DNA of 32,614 bases, taken from Chara braunii. Its lineage: Eukaryota > Streptophyta > Charophyceae > Charales > Characeae. A program made the position numbers and the translations under genes. How positions within the stretch are numbered: the stretch's first letter is position 1; each line of letters starts with the position of its first letter. Positions 1-9,822 of the stretch are shown here, in pieces. Location: contig BFEA01000001.1 of NCBI GenBank assembly GCA_003427395.1, forward strand, positions 7,700,353-7,732,966, given 5' to 3'. Below the pieces are notes generated by a model. It did no database searches, was not told the origin of the DNA, and saw only the letters and a program-made list of their open reading frames with translations.

Positions 1-22
1 ACACACACACACACACACACAC
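1..22. repeat. (AC)n microsatellite, cut by window edge
   Basis: An uninterrupted AC dinucleotide run opens the window and probably continues upstream. No gene is associated with it. Confidence 0.95.
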
Positions 23-601
23 GCACTTGCCGGATTGACGAGTGGGTGACGCGGCGGTGGACTGGGTGTGGCTATGGCACACGTTGGGGTTCGGCGTAGT
101 GGCGCGTCTATGTCGAGCTTGCCACTCGCAAATTTAGATGATGCGTGAATGACAGCCCCCGCCAGCATTTGAAAGTTTAAGTGCTGGCGGGGGCTGCCAT
201 TCGTGCGTGGTCTGAATTGGCGAATGGCACCCGCTGGCCCCTGTCTTGACGATCGATCCCAGCCACACCGATCTCTGCTGATCGCTGGCTAGAATCGATC
301 GCCGAAAAAAAGGCCACGCCAGGCGTTCAAATTTTTTTTTGGTCCTAAGTAGTGCCGTACCGTGCCTGGGGAGGCGGCCTGGACCGATTCGGCCTCTGGG
401 AAACCCTCCCAGGCGTTTTGCGCTGAGACCGCCAGGTGGCCAACCAGGCGGGACAACCGACCAGGTGGCCCGCACCCCCCCCCGGGCGACGTCCAGTGCC
501 CTGGGAGGCCCGGGGACCAGCCTAGCAGAGTTCTCAGATCAGCCTTGCTTGTTTTTTTTTTGTTCCCCAACCTCACATTCTCCACTTTGACTCGGCTGCA
601 G
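23..601 (+). other. Non-coding DNA upstream of the first recognised exon (probable intron)
   Basis: This stretch ends in a pyrimidine-rich tract and CTGCAG at 596-601, a good 3' splice site for the exon that follows, so at least its right part is intron. It contains a strong hairpin at 147-202 and a GC-rich segment at about 360-530. No exon encoding a transit peptide could be recognised. Open frames through the GC-rich part have no visible domain and read through the splice site, so they are not called. Confidence 0.6.
147..202. repeat. Perfect-core inverted repeat / hairpin
   Basis: Arms 147-167 and 182-202 pair over 21 positions with one mismatch around a 14-base loop. The GC-rich inner 15 bp (CAGCCCCCGCCAGCA and its complement) are perfect. 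It could be a fold-back element or a structured intronic RNA. It is not a terminator, since the setting is eukaryotic and no T-run follows. Confidence 0.8.
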
Positions 602-702
602 GTTGCAACCAGTGACAAGAAACAGGAGGAATTGGATCTGGAGTTACTTTGCCCCGTTTGCTTTGACCCAGTAGTCCGTTCTGGCCCGTCAGGTTTTAAC
701 AG
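602..702 (+). CDS. UbiE-like chloroplast methyltransferase, internal exon a (first half of zinc ribbon)
   Basis: This exon encodes 33 codons plus two bases of a split Arg codon. It carries an acidic lead (KKQEELDLELL) and then CPVC followed by FDPVVRSGPSGFN. This matches the start of the conserved part of the plant plastid UbiE-like methyltransferases (Arabidopsis At2g41040/At1g78140 type), where a CPxC pair precedes a GPSG block. The exon is bounded by a pyrimidine tract plus CTGCAG (AG at 600-601) and by AG|GTAATT (GT at 703-704). It leaves in phase 2, which the exon at 1692 completes exactly. CPVC should supply two of four zinc ligands. The family is described from plastids, reported in plastoglobules, with an unassigned methyl acceptor. 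The start codon and transit peptide are not in this exon. Confidence 0.88.
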
Positions 703-1691
703 GTAATTTTTTTATTTTTATTTTTTCATTATTATTATTATTTTTTAATTAGTAAAGTAAATTGTTTACTTACATTTGTGTATGTAAAATCAAGCATTCC
801 TTACATACCTTTCGGACAACTTCCCGCAACCCCCAAACCCTCCCCCCCATCCCCTTGAATAAGCCTTGCATTCTGGTTGTCAAATGCTACTTAGTTTGTT
901 GAGCCAGTCAGACTGTAGGTAACATCATGCATGGTTTGATGATTAATTGATGAATCTGACGGTCACTTGGGCAAGCATATGGTTTGATCTTCTCCACGTT
1001 ACAGTTTCTGCCAGCTTTCTGCAGTAGTGGTCGCTGATTGATTGATCGATTGATTGATGAGTTCTGATCGACTCTGACGGCTAGGAGGAGGCCTTCTGTT
1101 TTTCAGAGAAGGCCATTTTTACACCTCAAAGGAAAAAAGCTTGCATTGCAGATGAGTCAAAACGACCTCGTTTCCAGTGCCATATGCTGTTCGTAATGGG
1201 CGGCAAGCGAACTGAATGTTTTTGTGGAACAGAGAACAGGTTGCAGGCACACACTTTCACACAATGCCAACTACAAGTTTGGCAGTAGGCTAGGAGGAGG
1301 AGGACATTCGTAAGTTATGAGGGACTTAGTTCTGTGTCAGACTATCAATGCCATATGAGACAGATTACCTTTTTTTTTTTCGGGGGAGAGAAACACAAAG
1401 CCCGTTGGAGACCTGGAAGAAGGCCTTGTGCTGTCATCAGTGGATGACTGGAGTCGCTGTGCATGGATGTGTCTCTGCAGGTTGGTGTGTTCTGTGTCAA
1501 AGCTCTGTCTACCACCGTTCAAGAGCGAGTTTGTTCTTCTCTTTGGCAGAAATTATTTGGAAGCAAACATGTGCAAATAATGCAAAAGCAAATTGGTTTT
1601 GTCTTTTTCACATGGGCATGGTTGTAGAGCTGAATCCTGACAAATCCATGTTTTTTCATTTGTTTCGTTTTCGCTTTGTGGTGGGTCCCAG
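703..1691 (+). other. Intron of the methyltransferase gene (989 nt)
   Basis: The intron begins GTAATT and ends TCCCAG. It interrupts the zinc ribbon between its two CxxC pairs. Inside are AT-rich sequence after the donor, a short (GATT)n-like tract near 1035-1060, and a T-run at about 1370-1380. No additional gene is visible. Confidence 0.85.
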
Positions 1692-1832
1692 AAAAGTTTT
1701 GAAGCGCTGCAGCTTCCAATGCCGAAGCTGCCGGCGAGTTTATGATGCGTCTGCTGGTTATGTCGATCTCACGGTTCTCTCTGAAAGCCGGCAGTACACG
1801 GAAGATGAGTCCAGTGGAACGAGTATATTCCG
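1692..1832 (+). CDS. UbiE-like chloroplast methyltransferase, internal exon b (second half of zinc ribbon)
   Basis: This exon adds one base to complete an Arg codon (AG+A), then 46 codons, and ends with two bases (CG). The peptide contains CSFQCRSCRRVY and GYVDLTVLSE, matching the family pattern FKCxxCxxxYxxxxxYxDLTV. CRSC provides the second CxxC of the zinc ribbon started in the exon at 602. The acceptor is TCCCAG at 1686-1691 and the donor is CG|GTAAAG at 1833. The phase-2 end is completed by G at 22553, across a 20.7 kb intron. The borders keep the frame and the family spacing, so I regard the exon as real. A longer open frame starting at 1348 on this strand only reads through the intron. 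Confidence 0.9.
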
Positions 1833-1873
1833 GTAAAGCAGTCTTGGTAGTGTGGCCACTTTCTCTGCGCTCT

Positions 1874-1875
<2 letters not shown>

Positions 1876-1952
<77 letters not shown>
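1876..1952. repeat. (CT)n microsatellite
   Basis: About 77 bases of nearly pure CT repeat lie 43 bases after the splice donor at 1833. The Arg/Glu- or Ser/Leu-repeat frames read from it on either strand are artefacts of the dinucleotide run. Confidence 0.95.
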
Positions 1953-1955
<3 letters not shown>

Positions 1956-2292
1956 CGCGTGCGCTCTTTCTCTCGCTCTGCTGCTTTCCCTTCACCTGTC
2001 CTTTCCTTCCTGAATTCGTTGTCAATTCTAGTCTGAGAAGTTGTTGCTACCCTAGGCAATAGCACTGGAAGCTTTTTAATGCATGGCTTATCCAGTGTTA
2101 TGATCGCAGATGCCTTGGATGGGATAGACGGGCTTGTGTGTGTAATCAGCTCTTTTTTTTTCCTTTTTTTTTTCACAAAACCAGGTCCTTATGGCCCTGG
2201 CTCCATGACCATTCTGGGGAGCAGCAGTCCGGTTCCTATTCCCCCGGCAAGTCATATGACCAGAATTACGTCAATATACACACACACGCTCC

Positions 2293-3161
2293 TGCGAGGC
2301 CACTGCCTCTAAGAGCCTCATAAGGCCCCAATTTTGCAGCCCGTCAGCGCCCTAAGTGAAGGCAGGCTCGACGAGGCCCTCAGGGCCCTTTTCTGGCCAC
2401 CACGCAACTCAGGGGAATCCAGGCAGTTGCGCAGCGCCAGTTGGTTGAGTGAACCCAGGCCCTGTGTGAATGAATGTGAAGCAGGCCCTGGGTTGAATAC
2501 GGGTACGGGGCCAAATACTGGCCAAAGGGAGTTGGGCACAGACAACCACTTCAGGCCCAAGGCCTGCTTTCTACGTGCTGGGCCTGAGGCTATCGGGGCC
2601 TACTGGAAGCTTCCTGGGATTGGACGCAGGCAGGCCACTTCGATATAGGGAAGGGCCTGCCTCCTCATTCGGCATTCAGGTGCTGGCTGCATGCTGCGCA
2701 AGCGCTGCTGCGCTATTTGCTGGTTGGCGCCTACGCTCTCACGGACGAGCAGGGAAGGAGCACGCAGCCATAGCCGAGCTGCGCTGCTGTACGCTGGGTG
2801 AAGCACAGGGTGGTCCTTGGGTGCCAGTGGCATCTGTGAGTTGGGGAACGAGGTTGTGAGTGTAGCGCGAGACATAACTGGTGCTGGAAGCTTGCGGCAT
2901 TGGTCACCATATGCTTGTACTTCGGGAATGCTGTTGATGTCATCTTTCGGCTTCATAGTATAGGCTAGATTGGATCTGCCACATGTAGTCTGGGCAATGA
3001 TGGGACTATTTCAGCATTGTCAATTATGAACTCTTGGTGTGTTTCTTATTTGGTGAATCTCGTGATGCAATGCTGCTGTTGGTTCGAGGTCAAGACTATC
3101 TGGACTCATATGCATGATGCTGTTTGATTGCTGAAGTTCGCTATTGCTCATCTTCCTTGCA
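2293..3161 (-). mobile_element. LTR-like TG...CA element (probable solo LTR) inside the LINE-A 3' UTR
   Basis: The LINE 3' UTR is colinear with the other copies up to CACGCTCC at 2285-2292 and resumes at 3162, so 869 bp are inserted. The insert starts TGCGAGG and ends CCTTGCA, near-perfect short inverted ends of the TG...CA type. CTCC flanks both sides (2289-2292 and 3162-3165). No protease, integrase or reverse transcriptase frame is present. On the minus strand it reads as an A-rich part, a CTGC/GCAG-rich part, a TATAT motif and then AGGCCC-rich sequence. The duplication is only 4 bp, so a non-LTR explanation is not excluded. Confidence 0.6.
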
Positions 3162-3295
3162 CTCCCTTCCGTCTGGCCGAAGGGACCCTGCTTAGCATTG
3201 ATTGCTCCACAAGCTCCTCTAAAGGGGCCTGTCAGATATGGTAGTATTGCAAGAAAACCAGGGAACATAGCTCAGAGAATTGACATTGGAGCATC

Positions 3296-4399
3296 TCATA
3301 CATCCCTGTAGTCCTGTTGTCCAGTCTGTAGAGAGGCGCTTGTTCGTTGGGTAGTCTCAGAGTTGTGCCACTCCTTCCACCTGATTTGCAGAGCATGAAT
3401 GTCCGCTATCTTCCCGTTGACTAGCCACACCATCCTGAACTTGGAAATCAGTTCTTGTTGCTTTTCCGGGTTCTGCTGAATTTGGAGTTTGACCTTCTTC
3501 CATTGGCACCGGCTATCCATCTCCATAAAATGTCTCATTGATGCCCAAACCTGCTCTGCCTGGTTGCTGGATTTGTCGATGGTTCTGTTGCACCTTTCCT
3601 TCCAGATGACCCAGAGAGTCACTTTCCTGATTATTCCAAACCATATGCGTTCGGGATTGTGGAGATGTGACCGGATGTTAGTCCATAGGAGAAGTTGAAT
3701 CGGGTCTTCGGGTAGGGAAGACGGAAATAGAAGATCCCAGAGTGCCGAGGCTCTCGCCCATATGTCAGTAGCGAACTTGCATGTTATCAGCCTGTGAGTG
3801 AGATCCTCTCGTTCGTTATCTGAACACACCAGCGACTGTTCTGAGCTGTTCAGGTCGCTGTTTTTCCTTCGGATATGTAGCCATACGTTCACTGGGAAGG
3901 CATTGTAGGTAATCAGCCCTTGGAGGCTTCTAATTTTGACTGGCCGGATAGACTTGTATTTTCGCCAGGGGAATTCAGGGATTGGTTCCATTCTCTGTCC
4001 TAGCAATTTGGACCATCGTTCCTTGATTACTGGTTCCGGGTCCTTTGTTTTCAGTAGTATCCTGTATCCCATTTTGACTGTGTATTGTGTTATCTGAATG
4101 GGAGTCTTGCGGAATCTGTTGCTTCCTGAGAGCCATGCCCACTCCTCTGGGTCGAATTCCAGGTCCTGGATCGCTGTATCCATTTGGAATATTGTTTTCG
4201 GCCAGATTCCCATGACTCTTATCTTGCAAAGCGTGTAAGTATTGAGGGTTGTTTCTTGTGGGTCACTGTTGTGGATAGAGAGCGAGTTGGGATTGGTACG
4301 GTTTATGGGAAAGGAAGTGAATACTCCTGAGAGGTCAGAGCCCGGGAATCTGCGCTGAAACTGGCATGCTTTATCGGGTATGGACTCCTGAATCAGCAC
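3296..4399 (-). pseudogene. LINE-A ORF2 C-terminal part with zf-RVT domain
   Basis: This 367-codon open stretch is the C-terminus of the LINE polyprotein. It contains KIRVMGIWPKTIF, the PVKIRSLQGLITYNAFPVNVWLH block typical in position of plant LINE zf-RVT regions, then VCSDNEREDLTHRLITC and IWKERCNRTI. In LINE-C and LINE-D the zinc knuckle is C-x2-C...H-x4-C. Here the first cysteine is replaced (SLVC), so a zinc ligand is lost. The apparent start Met is internal: homologous sequence (WKSGEWGVLIQES) continues upstream in another frame. In LINE biology this region is thought to bind RNA or DNA. This copy has no intact upstream RT and should be inactive. Confidence 0.85.
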
Positions 4400-6631
4400 T
4401 CCCCACTCTCCTGATTTCCACGAAAACTTTTCTTATAAAAGTTATTTCCCACCATCAGGGATACTCTTCACGACCGTAGTCAGATTTTCATTCCGATTGT
4501 GGCAACCTTTTAGAAGACGTCTCAGTTGCTCTTCATCAATCCAGTCATTCTTCACTTCATCCCAGATGTGCCCTACCCTCCATACTCCGTGTCTGATCCG
4601 AGAAAGCCAGCGTTGGCCGTTTGCTAGGGACAGAGGTAGGTCCCCTGTGTCCCTTATGTATTTTTCACTTTGGATTTGGCCTTTTTCACTTTATTTGGCT
4701 GGATTCCTCTCTGAATTAGGATAAGGGCTGTCCAGTAGGAGTTGGTGGTTGGGCTTCGTTCTGCTGTGAGTTCGGTCGCCGTCTTCTCCTGCCAGTCTTC
4801 GGGGTCTAGTCCTTGTTCATCACCCAGAACAGGCCTGACATATTGGCAGGGGTTTGAATTGGGGCTCAGGCTCTGATGCTGTCTAGGGCTAGTTTGTGCC
4901 ATGCCAATCATGGTTGGATTAGCAGTTTGACTATCCATTTTATCTGCGGGGCTTTTGTTTCTTGTTTGGGATCGATTATCCTTAGACCACCTTTAGAGGG
5001 CTTCCTCGTTATGTAGTGCCAAACTATTTTGGGGATGTACCTCGTTTTATTGGGATCGCCTGCCCACAGATAGGCTCTTGCTTTACTATTCAGCTCTTTG
5101 ATATTAAGGTCCGGTATGGTCCAAATGGAGGCTATGTACCACATCATAGAGAAGATAGAGGTATTGAGTATCAAGGCTCTCCCCAGAAGTGAGGTGTACA
5201 TGTCTCCCCAACGCCCTATTCTGTTGATTTGCTTCATTGGCAGATTTTGTGTCATTTGTGGGGCTGGACCCTCTTTGAATTATGATTGCCAGGTATCTCG
5301 TTGGTTCCTTAGGTTGCTCCCATGTCATGTCTGCTTCGGGGCCCTCCATCTGTGGCCCCTCTTCTTCTGACAACCACCACCCCACCGCCGTTTTCCAGTT
5401 GATCTTCATTTTTTATGCTAGCATGAATGCTTCCATTGCCCTTACTAATGCTTGCACTGACGAGTCTGATGCCCCGATCACAATGATCAGGACGGTGATA
5501 TTGTCTGCAAACGTTATTACTATTGGAAACTGGATATGGTGAGGGTTGCCCGTGTTCAGCTCTCACAGTCGTTGGATTAATGGATCTTTGTGCAGAAAGG
5601 ACGCAATTGCTTCCATCACGAACAGGAAAATCGGCGGGGCCAAGGGATCTCCGTGCCGGAAAGAGCAGGATATTGGGTATCGTTCAAAGAGGAGGCCATT
5701 AATTTGTACACAACCTGAGGCGTCGTTGTAGAGGATCCTTACCCATTTCCTAAAATTAGGACCGACTCCCATCTTTTCCGTGCTCGCGTTTAGGAAAGCC
5801 GAGTTGACTTGGTCATACGCCTTCTCAAAGTCAAAGAACATGATTGCTTTGTTAAGCCTTTTCTCCTTCACTTTCCGTGCGGCTTCATTTAGAGTGAGGA
5901 CATTGTCCAAAATGTACCTACTTGGGATGAAGCCGGCTTGATCTATGTGGAAACATTTGTCTGTGAGATCAAGGATTCTGAGGGCAAGTGCTTTTGCTAG
6001 GATTTTGTAGGGAAGGGTGAGGAGGGAGATTGGTCTGTAGTTCCTGATATCTTCCCGGTCCCCTTTGTTTGTAGAGGAGAGTCACCACGCTGCTACTTAG
6101 TAACTCTCCCATACCTTCCTTTTCCCAACTGTCCTCGTAAAAGGATAGGAGGTCATTTTCCATTACTGGCCAGAATTGAGCCCAAATTTTTTTTGTGACC
6201 TCATCTAAGCCCGAGGATTTGTCATTGCTCATCCTTTGGACTGTGGCCCTTAATTCTTCTAAAGTGATCGGTTTGTCTAGCGTTGTCGCTTGTTCTGTTG
6301 TAATTGTTTTATCTAGATATTTAAGCATTTTGAATCTTGCTTCTTTTACTGTTGTAGAGGAGGGGGATTGGGGTTTTGTCTGATACAGCTCGTGGTAGAA
6401 TCTTTTGGCAATTTGTAGCAGTCCCTCACAGTCTGTCCTTGTGAGTTGTTCATCTGATAGCTCTTTTAAACCTTCTATAGATCCAGCCCTGCTACTAACT
6501 TTTATTCTTCGAAAGAAATGCTTGCTCATTGATGATTCGTTTAACTCGTAATCCGTCATCCTTGCTCTCACTTTTAGGCCTTTCGATTCCCAAAGTCTCC
6601 AAAGTGCCATCTTTTCCCCAGCCTGTTCCAA
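4400..6631 (-). pseudogene. LINE-A reverse transcriptase, frame-broken
   Basis: RT motifs can be followed on the minus strand across several frames. An N-terminal block (MTDYELNESSMSKHFFRRIK) and NDKSSGLDEVTKKIW lie at about 6560-6180. Then come ILDNVLTLNEAARKV and motif A FFDFEKAYDQV at about 5910-5800, and PISCSFRHGDPLAPPIFLF at about 5680-5620. Motif C at 5511-5500 reads FADN instead of FADD, then KMKINWKTAVGWWLSEEE and IGRWGDMYTSLLGRALILNTS. The second catalytic aspartate of motif C is therefore Asn. Frameshifts separate the 220-, 115- and 101-residue pieces, and the NYRP block is shifted out of frame near 6050. It is a dead ORF2. Confidence 0.88.
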
Positions 6632-6749
6632 GATGTTTGCGTATAAGGATGAGTAGGGGTTGCTTGAGAGGTAACTCTCCTGGAACCACTGCCATTTATC
6701 CTATCCCTCTAGGAATGCGCCTGTAGAATTGAGCCAACATTCCTATATC

Positions 6750-7032
6750 TTTTCCCTGAATGTCGGGCTTAGGAGTCAGGAGTTGTTTAGTTTGTGGAAA
6801 CTGATACCTTTTGTGATGTATTGGTTGAAGCACATAATTAGCTCAATGAGTTTGTGGTCCAGTCCTGCGTATTTGAGAGGTATTTTAGTCCCTTGACTAT
6901 GTTGTTTAACTTATCCTCTTTGTTAATAATATTTCGCATACCATTGATGTTCCATCTTCGAATGGGAATTCCTTTAGCACTCCAGTTCACCTTTCCCTCT
7001 TTCCCATGAACTTCCTTCCTTAGCACTTCCAT
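6750..7032 (-). pseudogene. LINE-A endonuclease remnant with internal deletion
   Basis: The minus strand encodes an endonuclease-like start, PIRRWNINGMRNIINKEDKL, resembling the WNxxG opening of LINE APE-type endonucleases. After about 40 codons the sequence jumps to LDHKLIELIMCFN...FHKLNNS. That corresponds to the endonuclease end preserved in LINE-B (LDHKPVELLLNFN...YRFNNSLL), where DHKP should be the catalytic SDHxP region. The roughly 150 residues between are missing, so this is an internally deleted domain. The join is visible near 6855. Confidence 0.65.
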
Positions 7033-7079
7033 GATCCGACCGTTATGGTAAACACAGACTCATTAAGGACGTTAGCTCT

Positions 7080-7868
7080 ATGAGACCCCTGAGCCTCCTG
7101 TATCCATAGAATCGGTTGAGTCACCAGTCTTATCCGGCTCAATCGTCAAAGGGTCGTCCAACATGTATTCTCCTATGTTGTCATTGGTCCCATTCCCCGT
7201 GGGTGTGTCCAAGTGTGATTCATCCTTCTCTGTTTTCCACTCTTCTTAATCCTCTTCGATTTCTTCTTCAGAGTAGTCGTTTTTAAAAGAACTGTTCATA
7301 TCCCACTGCCGAGGCCCTGGACTCTTAAGTCCCTGTCCCCATCAAAGGTGTCGCTGCTGATGAGTGCTGCTAGCGATGCTGCTTGCAGCTCCGCAGGGAT
7401 GCCTATCCCTGACAGCACGCTGTAAGGGATGGTCATCATCGTGCTCCAGGGTCGCCATCTTATCCCTTCCTTCAATTTCGTACCTTCAGGCATCTTTGCG
7501 ATGAGGGGAGTGAATGATCCCGGGGATCTGGGGTCCGACTGGTCCTTGTGGGGGTCATGGATACCTGGTTGATCATCGGTTTCCTGCTGATCTTGTTGTG
7601 GTGCTGGTTGTAGTTCCTTCTCCTGCTGATCCATCTGAGACTCTATCTCAAACCCCCCCAGGGGGTATACCGCTGTGATCTTGTCCACATTTTGGCCTTC
7701 TTCGATCCTGGGGATTGCGAAGGCCATGGTTGTGGCCACCTGCCATTCCTTTTTGTCTTCCATGTATCTTGCTGCCACAAGCGGGGGGGTCCCCATCAGG
7801 GTCAGCTTTGCAGATTGGGCCTGGCCCAAGACCTGGGCGCATCGCCATCTGCAATGTGTCGGTCTCAA
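7080..7868 (-). pseudogene. LINE-A ORF1-like remnant
   Basis: A 190-codon minus-strand frame upstream of the endonuclease start has the position of LINE ORF1. It includes a Gln/Asp-rich middle (QQDQQETDDQ), then PGSFTPLIAKMPEG. After a stop near 7296 a strongly acidic tail (SEEEIEED) continues to about 7080. ORF1 proteins of plant LINEs bind the element RNA. I do not see a clear RRM or CCHC knuckle here, so the assignment rests on position. Confidence 0.5.
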
Positions 7869-7965
7869 GTCCTGTAGCGCTTCTTAGAGTCCACCTGATT
7901 GATGTCTTTGTCTAACACCTCCAAGGAACAATCAAACAGGCTGAGATCCGCCCACCAGCAGCCTT

Positions 7966-9319
7966 TAGGGATTTGGATCACAAACCTGTAGAACTGCTCT
8001 TGAACTTCAACTCCCCAATGGAAACAGGACGGGGCTTCTACAGATTTAATAACTCCCTCTTAGCCATTGTAAGACTGGCAGAGGCAGTCAGGTGGAACTG
8101 GTTCTTCCTGAGACAGAACAGTGCCAGATTGGAAAACAGACATCAATGGTTCACCGACAGTAACACAGACCTTACCCAAACAGTCTCAGTGGAATCCAGA
8201 AGCATAGCAGGTGAACGAAAAATCAGAAAAGAACTCCAACAGGCCATATCACTCACTGAGGACAACTTTATCACAGACCCCTCAAACACCTTCTACAACT
8301 AACTACTCGATCAGCAAGAGATGAACTCAACAAATAGAGGAGATGGGAGCTAAGAGGTCTGCAGATTCGAGCTAGGATGACCGATCACACCCTTAACGAA
8401 TCCATGACAAAACACTTCTTCGCAAAAATCAAAGCTAACACCAGAAATAACAACATCGATGGGTTGAAGGACCAGAATAATCAGAACAGAGTCGACCAAT
8501 CAGGCTCGAAATTGGTGAAGATAGCCAGATCGTTCTACGCACAGCTCTATGAATCCAAAACACCTCCCCCCCTCCCCTCAACCAACTCAACAGCACGACA
8601 ACGAATGATGGCCTATCTGGAGAGGACAATCACACCAGAACAAACCGAAGGATTGGAGAGACCACTCTCGATAAGCGAACTACACACAGCCTAGGCCCAA
8701 ATGGGCAACGATAAAGCCTCGGGCATCAATGGACTATCGAAAGAATTATGGGTCCACTTTTGGCCCACATTAGGCAAGGATCTTCTCAAATACTTTAATG
8801 ACAACAAAGACCGAGGAGGACTAGGCCAAAATCTGAGTACAAGTGTCATATCTTTAATCCACAAGAAAGGCGAAAAAGAGGATTTGAAAAACTACAGACC
8901 TATCTCGCTACTCACGACCCCTTACAAAATCCGAGCGAAAGCACTGGCTAATAGGATCACAAGTTTGACAGACAAATGCTTCCACACTGACCAAGCGGGT
9001 TTCATCGCAAGCCGGTACATACTGGACAACGTGATGACTCTAAACGAAGCGGCCAAAAAAATTACAGAGAAGCGGATGAAAGTAGTGATCCTTTTCTTCG
9101 ATTTCGAAAAGGCCTACGGCCAAATCAACTGGGATTTCCTTCACGCTTGCATGGAAAAAATGGGAGTTGGCCCGAATTTCAGTAAGTGGGTCAGGATACT
9201 CTACGCTGACGCAAACGGTAGAGTGCAGGTCAACAGGATCCTATCGGTGACCTACCCAATCTCCAGGTCCGTACGACGAGGAGATCCCCTAGCACCCCCA
9301 ATTTTGCTCTTCATCATGG
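7966..9319 (+). pseudogene. LINE-B endonuclease end and RT N-terminal half
   Basis: After LDHKP and RGFYRFNNSLL (endonuclease end) the frame reaches a stop at 8302. It then resumes at 8377 with MTDHTLNESMTKHFFAKIK and stops at 8694. At 8701 it continues with GNDKASGINGLSKELW, NLSTSVISLIHKKGEKEDLKNYRPISLL, GFIASRYILDNV, motif A LFFDFEKAYGQ (catalytic Asp present), and SVRRGDPLAPPILLFIMEA. The open frame is cut at codon MEA by the inserted element at 9325. Its continuation is at 10455. Homology to LINE-A and LINE-D fixes the order. Confidence 0.88.
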
Positions 9320-9324
9320 AAGCC

Positions 9325-9767
9325 TGTCGCATACCATAAAGGTGCAGACCAGAACAAGAACCAACCTCTCTCACATAGTACAAGATAGCGCAGCGGAAGG
9401 CTAATATACCAATGATCAGACCAATCAATGTCGTAATGCAGACCAAACATACATCATCATCATTCCATGGTGTGAAAGGGGCTGGCGCTCACACAGGAAG
9501 CGTGCGCCAGTCCCCAGCCATACACAAACGATGAAGAGGGGGGTTAGACGAAGAAGAGGGGAAGATGGGAATGTCGTCAACACCAAGTCTTCGGCACAAG
9601 TCCCAAATAATCCCTCGTCCAATGTCTCAATCCCAATGTCGAGTCTGGATCCAAATGTTGTCAAGTCCTAAAGTCACCAATCTCTCTCTCTCTCGTAGTC
9701 TGCAGATACCGAGAAGTTAGGTAGCGNGAGGGTGAGGGAGAGATGGTGGACTTAGAAGAGGAAGAAG

Positions 9768-9822
<55 letters not shown>

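Larger units (their letters stand above)
2152..7965 (-). mobile_element. LINE-A: plant L1-type retrotransposon, antisense, degenerate, split by an LTR-like element
   Basis: On the minus strand the order is an ORF1-like remnant (about 7868-7080), endonuclease remnant (about 7032-6750), reverse transcriptase (about 6631-4910), zf-RVT domain (4399-3296), 3' UTR and A-tail (2173-2152). The last 3' segment (GACTTGCCGGGGGAATAGG, then CCCCAGAATGG and GGCCATAAGGACC) is shared with LINE-B, -C and -D, fixing the family and the 3' end. The endonuclease is largely deleted and the frame is broken many times. The 3' UTR is interrupted at 2293-3161. The left limit is firm. The right limit lies in the 7870-7970 interval, where LINE-B begins head to head. 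Confidence 0.88.

Noticed and set aside
362-706. A 114-codon frame that runs into the first methyltransferase exon in the same frame
   Set aside because: The sequence before 602 has a strong 3' splice site and a T-rich tract, and the upstream residues do not resemble a transit peptide or the family. Read-through is chance.
1088-1120. Hairpin GGCCTTCT/AGAAGGCC followed by T residues, terminator-like
   Set aside because: Rho-independent terminators do not apply in a plant nuclear intron. The stem is short.
1519-2176. Long Arg/Glu and Ser/Leu repeat frames over the CT run
   Set aside because: They come from a dinucleotide microsatellite in an intron and have no domain.
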